A stretch of 64,000 bases of DNA, from positions 620,001 to 684,000 of the forward strand of contig JAKZAN010000004.1 of the NCBI GenBank assembly GCA_023053545.1, in the 5' to 3' direction. This DNA is from Lepidurus packardi (taxonomy: Eukaryota > Arthropoda > Branchiopoda > Notostraca > Triopsidae). The notes beneath the pieces are model-generated. The model had not been told where the DNA came from and did not search any database. It saw only the letters and a program-made list of their open reading frames with translations. The translations under genes were made by a program, and so were the position numbers. Below, piece after piece: positions 58,001 through 64,000 of the stretch; position 1 is the stretch's first letter, and each line of letters starts with the position of its first letter.

Positions 58001-61000
58001 TCGATCGAAGCCGAGGAGAACGCTCCAACTCCGGCCAGGGCTCCATCGTTTTTTTCCCGTGCCCGTTTTTCAGTTGTACTGTACAGTACAAAGTTGAAAG
58101 ATTATATACTTTCAATCTTTTCCTATTTGAAACCATTCATCTCCGTGTGTATGGACTACCTGAGTAGCCAAAGAAAAGGTAGACGCAGGACCGGCTTGGG
58201 TCATGCAGAGACTAGGAGCGTTACCCCGGCTCGCCTTTCAGGCTCGCAGTCGTCGCTCAATAATGAAAATACGACGCAGACCGACTTGGGTCATGCCTGG
58301 ACTTGTAGCGTTACCTCGGCTTGTCTCTCAGGCTCGCAGTAGTCGCTCAGTAATGAAAGTAAAAGACGCATCAAGTTCATGTAATTCCCGTTCCTAACCT
58401 TTTCAAGCGAAGATTCGGTCCAAGCTCGGGAGGACGCTACAACTCCGGCCAGCGCTCCACCGGTTTTCCCCGTTCCCACTTTTTTTTCTAACTTGAACTT
58501 GACAAGATTCTAAACGTCTGTTACTTTCAAACTTTTCCTGTGTCTATTTTTTTGATAAATCGCCTGATAAGAATGAAAAGTAACTGCATATCATGAAATA
58601 ACTTGGAGCCTGATTTTAAATTGCGGCATTTGTAATTCTAATACCTTAATTATCTTTCTCTGGCTTCTAAGAAGTTGCCAAACATCTGCGACTATGTTTA
58701 ACGTGCCAAAGTTATGCAGTCCAGCAATGTTCAAAAACGGATTCCGCGTTACATTAACAAGCTGTGTGGAATCATACTTCTCTTGCCATGTTAATTATGG
58801 CTTCATTAAAAGGGTGATTATGCGTCACTGCAATTTCTGGAATTGGCGTGACGGTCGTCAAGAAAAGTGTAGGACTCGCCAAGATTTTCACGCCTTTTCT
58901 TTCGTTCTTAACAAACACCAAAAAAACCAAGAAAAGACGGTTAGTTATTGTTACCTCGCAGTGTATTTTTGAGCTATTTTTTTATATATAAAAAGGACTG
59001 TTACCATAGATGGTCAAAGTGGACCTCTGGGAGCCTTAGCTAGGGGAGCAATAAAGGAATCCGGTAAGCCAATGAAAGTCAAGAGATGCAAATATGCTGT
59101 TTAAGTCGAGCAAAATGCCAGGGACCAGATCCATGGAATATACAATGATATTAATGTACTGGTGGAAAAATGGAAAAACAAAAAGGCGGAATCTATCCCA
59201 TGGGACCAAGCATGTCACACATAAATTTCAAATGTTTTCAAGATTTTTTTTTTTTTTTTTTTGCTTTATGTAATAATTCCCCATTGGGACGCGATTCTTC
59301 CACCATTTTTGGAAAACTCCCAGAGGTTACTATTACTTCCATACCTATACCTAATATATAACCGGACGAGATGCCAATCTTGAACAACTTGTGGTTGAAC
59401 GCGATTTTTATGTGGAGGACCTGCTCTAAAACGAGCTGGGTGGTTCTCATGTTGACGAGACACAATCTTTTTCTTGGGAGGGGGAGAGGGGCACCAATGA
59501 CCTTATTGTATACATATCTCCTAAACACCCTTTATAGCAACCCCACCCCCCAAGACCTGTCTTTCTGGCTCAAAAGTGTGTGTAATATCCCTTTAAGATG
59601 CTACACACTGATGTTTTCTTTTTGCTTCCTCTCTGTCTGTCTCCTTCTCTGGGAGAAAAGCGAGTAAAGCAAAAAAAAAAGATCAAGATCGACAAGGACA
59701 GATCCCCTCCCAACAAGAGTCTATAGCCCATCAATCCGTCAGGAGTAAACACCGTTTGAAAGCTGGTGAACCGAAACCCCATAAGCAACTCAAAACGCCC
59801 ATTGAAATGACATTCTCTCACGAAGATAGAACGGTGTTTGGTGTGGAAAGGATTTGAAGCGAAAAGGGCACCAGATGACCAGGTATAATAGAGTCAAAGG
59901 GTGGTCTAGATTCACGCAATGATGGATCTGTGTTTCCCTGTCGACTCTACTATCCCGAAGAATGACCTATAATAGTTTATACTTCACATCAGAAGTATAG
60001 ACTGTTTAGAAAGCGAATTATACATGAAATACATAAAAAAAATACTCAGGGTTATGTTACGTTTTCCGGGACTCAATGAGGCACACACTGCCAGAAATTT
60101 CTTGTTAATTTCACAGTTAATATTAGGGTGTGTATGTGCGTGTGTGTTTAAGGCGCTAAACGAAAAGGTTGACGCAGGACCGATTTGGGTCATGCGGGGA
60201 TACTATAGCAGTACCCCGGGTTGGTTCGCAAGTTGTCCATCAAGAATGAAAATACATGTTCTTGAACGTTTCAAGCGAGTATTCGATCCAAGCCGGGGGA
60301 AACGCTCCAACTTCGGCCAGCGCTTCGTCGGATTTTTTCCCTTTCCCACGTTCTAGTTGCAATGAAAAGTTAAAATATTGCTTCCCTTTTATACCCAACT
60401 CCTGACCCGCTACCCTTTTTTCGGGCAACGCGACACAAGGACGACCGACAAAAGGACTACAGACCCCGACAGAAGGACGACCATAATTGCTTTCCCAACT
60501 CCTGAACCCCTATCCGTTTTAGTGGCAACGGGACACAAGGACGACCCGACAAAAGGACGGCAGACTCCGATAGAAGGGCGATAATGATCACTTTCCCAAC
60601 TTCTAAACCTCTACCCTTTTTTCGGGCAACGCGACACAAGGACGACCGACAAAACGACTACAGACCCCGACAGAAGGACGACCATAATTGCTTTCCCAAC
60701 TCCTGAACCCCTATCCGTTTCAGTGGCAACGGGACACAAGGACGACCCGACAAAAGGACGGCAGACTCCGATAGAAGGGCGATAATGATCACTTTCCCAA
60801 CTTCTAAACCTCTACCCTTTTTTCGGGCAACGCGACACAAGGACGACCGACAAAAGGACTACAGACCCCGACAGAAGGACGACCATAATTGCTTTCCCAA
60901 CTCCTGAACCCGTATCCGTTTTAGTGGTAACGGGACACAAGGACGACCCGACAAAAGGACGGCAGACCCCGATAGAAGGGCGATAATGATCACTTTCCCA

Positions 61001-62703
61001 ACTTCTAAACCTCTACCCTTTTTACGGGCAACGCAACACAAGCACGACCAGACAAAGGGACGACGGACCCCGACATAAGGACGATAATAATCCCTAGCAC
61101 TACGGGATATGGCGTTTGGATGAACTTTCTTCAGGTAAGTAGGTAAGAAACAACGACTGACGAGCGAAATACGGAACAGTGACAACAATTGCTAGCACTA
61201 CGTCCTTAAGTCGGGGTTCGCCGTCCTTGTGACGTAATTTGTCGTAGAGCTTACGCACATTTTAACCTCGTAGGGGCTTAATCAATGAGCAGAGACTTTT
61301 TGAACTCGAAACTTTTGAATCCCTCGAAAGATTACGGAACCGTCGTCCTTTTGTCGAGTCAGCCTTGTGTTTACGTCCCTTTTCATGAAGAAATAAATGA
61401 CGGTGGTAACAGGCTTAAACCTACAAGCCGTATATAAAAAAAACCTACTTATATCAATGTATCTTTACTGTAAAATTACGATCAACATAGCCAGCTTAGT
61501 AATTTTTTATTTATAAGATAAATTTTAAAATTACTATACAATTGTTATAAAATTACAATATAAAAGACACTTTGAAGGCTTAATTGAGCGTTAAAACTTG
61601 AAATATTACAAATAAGGTAAGGTAAGCTGTGTTATGATAAATGAACTCGTATCCCAAAAACAATACACAAGGCAAGATCCTACATCCAAATAAATCCCCA
61701 GAAGAGTAAATAAAAATAAAAAGTCAATAAAATAAACCCAAGCAGTATATAACACTTGAACAAAGCGGGTTATTTTCAACTCTCGAGGTAAAGGACGAGA
61801 TAAAAGACTTTGAAGCCACTTTTTTTCTTTTGGATTCTCTTTGTTCGGTATATTGAGTCTCATGTAAATACCCGCAAATCAAGTCTGAGCTAAAGTTGTA
61901 AGAGCACTATCACGATCTAATATATAGGCCGGGTTTCTTAATAGATGGAATCTTTGGCAGTGAAAAGTGAAAAGTAAAAAAAATAAAAAAAGTCTTCCAA
62001 ATTCAATATTGAAAACATTAGGCAAGCTCGTAGCCTCCCTTTTTAAACTCTCTCTTTCCACTTTTTTTTTTCTTTTTGTGTGTCGATTATGCCGACAGAT
62101 TAACACGCCTTGGCGACGTCCAGACGTTCATAAGGTAATGAGAAAAGAAAAGAGGGTTTCGTATAATCCGCATATGTGCACGCTATGGTCTTTTCTCATG
62201 ACCTTCTCTTCTGTCCCGGCTCTTTACAAAGCACACAAAAGAACAAAAAAGGGGTAATTTGATTGGAAATTAAAAAAAGACTTTCCACATGACCTTTTTA
62301 GGGCAGAAGTAACCACTGCAATATAATGTATGGAATTAAGCAGAGCAAAAAAATGCTGGTTAAATCTGTCAAGAAGTAAAAAAATAAATACTTAATTAGC
62401 ATCTGTATAACAAGTTTTATCGATGGCTCCCAACCATTTGATCCCAAATGATTCATCGTTCCATTTTTTGGCCTTCTTTCTTTTTTACCTTTTTTTCTGG
62501 GCTAATTTTTTTGTTTTATTTTACAGATCACAGTCCTTGTCAGGTGCCTGCTACACCTGAACACGGCCTGAGTCGGGTGTTGTGGGGCGGTTTGTGGCTG
62601 CAGCACAGATGTTGGGACGGTTACAGATTAGAAGGCGTGGCAGCTGCCGTTTGTCGTCAAGGCAAATGGTCTCATGAGCCTCCTATTTGCATACTGGATA
62701 CAG
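51945..62703 (+). CDS. 5' part of a secreted sushi (CCP) domain protein
   Basis: Proposed exons are an untranslated 51945-52021, then 52851-52938, then 62527-62703, continuing beyond the window. The second exon starts after CCTGGCACAG and has ATG at 52854; it encodes a typical signal peptide (MHHCCVTFSPLLLISMLAVG then LLVSCSDS) and ends in phase 1. The exon at 62527 starts and ends in phase 1 and encodes a single complement-control (sushi) module: Cys at CQVP, HRCWDGY, AAVCRQGKW and PPICI, with the conserved Gly and Trp. Phase 1-1 is the usual phase for sushi exons, and it fits the signal exon exactly. The 9.6-kb intron is full of repeats. Joining the two exons is an inference; the protein's identity cannot be told from one module. 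Confidence 0.5.
53624..54081. mobile_element. Cluster of foldback MITEs
   Basis: Three complete hairpin elements lie head to tail at 53672-53786, 53818-53948 and 53952-54081, preceded by a half copy at 53624-53670. The first two share termini AGCGTTCCACTG / CAGTGGAACGCGCT-like and inner CTGGTGCAnTATTTTTGG. The third has AGCGTATTCAGCTGGGAAC with a near-perfect complementary arm of about 52 bp and a loop near 26 bp. They sit in the large intron of the sushi gene model. Confidence 0.78.
54140..54335 (+). repeat. Dispersed repeat, copy 2
   Basis: Partner of 49880-50080, directly after the foldback cluster: CTGGCCGGAACAGCGCTACC, TTTCGTTATTGCAGCGAA, GGTTCCACCCTTAGTTAACG and ATGAACGCGCCTGGC. Confidence 0.65.
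55290..55470 (+). repeat. GTAGCGTTACCCCGGCTTG family, copy 1
   Basis: This family is the commonest repeat in the right third of the window. Blocks in order: GGGTCATGCCnGG, GTAGCGTTACCCCGGCTTGC, GTCCCTCAATAATGAAA, a GTTTCAAGCGAGGATTCG segment and CAACTCCGGCCAGCGC. The unit is about 170 bp. Confidence 0.75.
55470..56251 (-). mobile_element. Second Tigger-like element, 3' truncated
   Basis: Read on the minus strand, it begins CAGTAGATGCCGCTTATTGT at 56251 (followed outward by TA, the expected target) and has the same internal order as the copy at 29806: the GGATTGGTCA segment, the foldback block, a decayed transposase start, and the CENP-B-like region (GTAGACGATGCTTGTTTTC). It stops near CCGCTTAATAG around 55475 without the 3' inverted repeat. 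Confidence 0.75.
56252..57600. other. Unassigned intronic/intergenic sequence
   Basis: AT-rich sequence with short poly(C) and poly(A) runs (for example near 56717 and 56833). Short open frames are present on both strands, but none has a recognisable domain. Confidence 0.4.
57600..58490 (+). repeat. GTAGCGTTACCCCGGCTTG family, tandem-like copies
   Basis: At least four copies follow one another, with the central block at about 57649, 57927, 58217 and 58306. Between them recur CAATAATGAAA, AACTCCGGCCAG and CTGTTACTTTCAAACTTTTC. The last two copies are only about 90 bp apart, indicating local duplication. Confidence 0.75.
60155..60350 (+). repeat. GTAGCGTTACCCCGGCTTG family, later copy
   Basis: A more diverged copy: GACCGATTTGGGTCATGCGG, AGCAGTACCCCGGGTTGG, GTTTCAAGCGAGTATTCG and CTCCAACTTCGGCCAGCGC. 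It lies directly before the 201-bp satellite. Confidence 0.7.
60395..61095 (+). repeat. 201-bp satellite with two-part units
   Basis: GGGCAACGCGACACAAGGAC recurs at 60424, 60625 and 60826 and, diverged, near 61027: a period of 201 bp with near-identity between units. Each unit has two related halves of about 100 bp, one with GCGACACAAGGACGACCGAC, the other with GGGACACAAGGACGACCCGA. Both halves carry paired GACACAAGGACG and CGACAGAAGGACG motifs. The array is therefore a higher-order repeat built from the dispersed GGCGTCCTT family. Confidence 0.9.
61190..61365 (+). repeat. Dispersed GGCGTCCTT repeat next to satellite
   Basis: Single-copy relative of the element at 23490 and 27330: CGCCGTCCTTGTGACGTAAT, AATGAGCAGAGACTTTTTGA, ACTCGAAACTT and CCGTCGTCCTTTTGTCGAGT in the same order. 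It adjoins the satellite array. Confidence 0.72.
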
Positions 62704-63065
62704 GTAAAGTGCTTTTGCTTCTTCTCATACCCCTCTTTGGCTCACTTCTTTTCCACATTCTTTCTAAGCATGCATATTGCTAAACCCAAACTAGACATTC
62801 CCCAATTTGTCGTTTTCTCTGTCGTTTTGGTGTATGACAAGAATCCATAGAATGTTCTCGAGTTTAGCTTACGAAAATCAATCCCAAATCCGATGGACGG
62901 AGGGACAGTTAAGCTCCATAAAGCTCCATTGGCGCAGGCACTCTTTGCGGGAAAAGGTGAACCAAAACATGTCTATTCAAGCATCAAGCTAGGCCTTACG
63001 GAAGGCTAAAGACGAAACCGACAAAGCTTCTGATAGCCCAAGTGTCCCAAAAAGGAAACATGGCT

Positions 63066-63700
63066 ACCCTTGCTCGGGACTTGTATAGCGATTACTGGGA
63101 TAGGCCTTTTCCCCCCCGAGTGTTGCTAAATCCTTCAACAGTGAAAAAGACAGGATCCATTTCTTTCGCTTCGGTTTCCTACGTTTCATTGTTGACGGGC
63201 TAATATACAGGCCAGGGGTCCTATGTTTCATTCTTGAGGGGAGGGAAGTCTCACATTTTCATTGTTGAGGAGCTCAATAAGATCAGTTTCACGCAATAGA
63301 ACACTGCAACCCATCCGTTATCCTTGCCGTGTCTTTTCCATTGTATTATTGTTTTTATTACTAAGGGCCTGTTACGCCAACTCGAAAGTTTTCCCGTCCT
63401 TGCCCTGGACCTGTATAGCGATTACTTCGGATAGGTCTTTTTCCCCCCGAAGTCAGTGTTGCTAAATCCTTCAGCAGTGAAAAGACAGGATCCATTTCTT
63501 GCGCTTCGGTTTCCTACGTTTCATTGCTGACGAGCTAATATACAGAGGGGAAGAATCACAGAGGGCTAATTCTTGAGGGAAAGGAGTCTCACGTTTTCAT
63601 TGTTGAAGAGCTCAATAAGGTCAGTTTTACGCAATAGAACTGCACCGCCCATCCGTTATCCTTGCAATAGCTTTTCCATGTCATCTTGGGGCATAGTTGC
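63066..63700 (+). repeat. Direct duplication of about 330 bp
   Basis: The segment from about 63070 to 63345 is repeated at about 63400-63690. Shared blocks include CTGTATAGCGATTAC, GTTGCTAAATCCTTCA, GACAGGATCCATTTCTT, TTCGGTTTCCTACGTTTCAT, GAGCTCAATAAG and CCATCCGTTATCCTTGC. Small indels separate the copies. TGTATAGCGATTACT recalls the GTAGCGTTAC family. Confidence 0.8.
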
Positions 63701-64000
63701 GCTAATTCGAAGCTTTTTCTCCCGGAAATCAAGAAAAATCGCCTTGGGCGATAGGGCCGATAATCAAACGCATGCATCAAGATGTCCCAAAGTAGGGATT
63801 AGCTCATCAGTCAGATTCTTAGCAAATGGGTTTCATATTCTTAAGTGGAGGGACACGCGAAAGTTTCCAGTCCCTTTGCAGGAAAAGGGGCGTGGCGTCG
63901 GCTGCTAAACTCTTGGCATCCCAGATGGTTTGAGCACACGAGAGAAACGCCCCTCTTCCGTAGAGCGGCATTACAAAAGCCAAAGGAATCTTTATGAGAT

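Noticed and set aside
60457-61188. Repeated 60-residue proteins in the satellite
   Set aside because: Not called as genes: identical frames follow from the 201-bp period, with no start context or homology.
62099-62134. A 36-bp exon-like block with polypyrimidine tract, AG and GT before the sushi exon
   Set aside because: In the required phase 1 it begins with a TAA stop, so it cannot join the signal and sushi exons.

Overview
This is a eukaryotic, almost certainly arthropod, nuclear window. The genes have many short GT-AG introns and match animal families: SRA1, ovarian tumor, SCYL2, the GABA-receptor subunit LCCH3, Syndapin, Ric8, Diaphanous and MADF/BESS. An otu-type OTU-Tudor protein and an LCCH3 orthologue point to arthropods. 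The repeat content and gene structures are unlike Drosophila, but I cannot name the species; a crustacean or other non-dipteran is a guess. All gene models were spliced by hand from phase-consistent exons, and the stated exon lengths add up to whole codons.

Layout. 1-2.6 kb: no firm gene, with diverged direct repeats just upstream of SRA1 (2.6-3.5 kb, +). 4.0-6.7 kb: otu (-). 7.4-12.0 kb: a triple-nested transposon (LINE in hAT in hAT). 12.7-14.1 kb: a MADF/BESS gene whose first exon is duplicated in inverted orientation. 15.7-19.6 kb: SCYL2 (+). 19.8-21.0 kb: a tandem repeat. 21.4-24.9 kb: Lcch3 (+). 26.6-32.5 kb: Synd (-). 34.5-36.8 kb: ric8 (-). 37.0-38.6 kb: a broken histone H4 with its 3' stem-loop, and a 5S rRNA gene. 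40.4-45.6 kb: dia (-). From 45.6 kb onward the sequence is gene-poor and repeat-rich. It holds only the first exons of a secreted sushi-domain protein (promoter near 51.9 kb, signal-peptide exon at 52.85 kb, sushi exon at 62.5 kb), amid foldback elements, a Tigger-like transposon, a dispersed GTAGCGTTACCCCGG family and a 201-bp satellite.

The genes do not form a pathway. Several concern the cell cortex and membrane traffic (dia, Synd, SCYL2) or signalling (ric8, Lcch3). The most unusual features are the nested transposon stack with exact target-site duplications, the MADF inverted duplication able to form a long hairpin RNA, two GC-AG introns (Synd, ric8), the cluster of foldback elements near 53.6-54.1 kb, and the satellite whose period keeps the reading frame.
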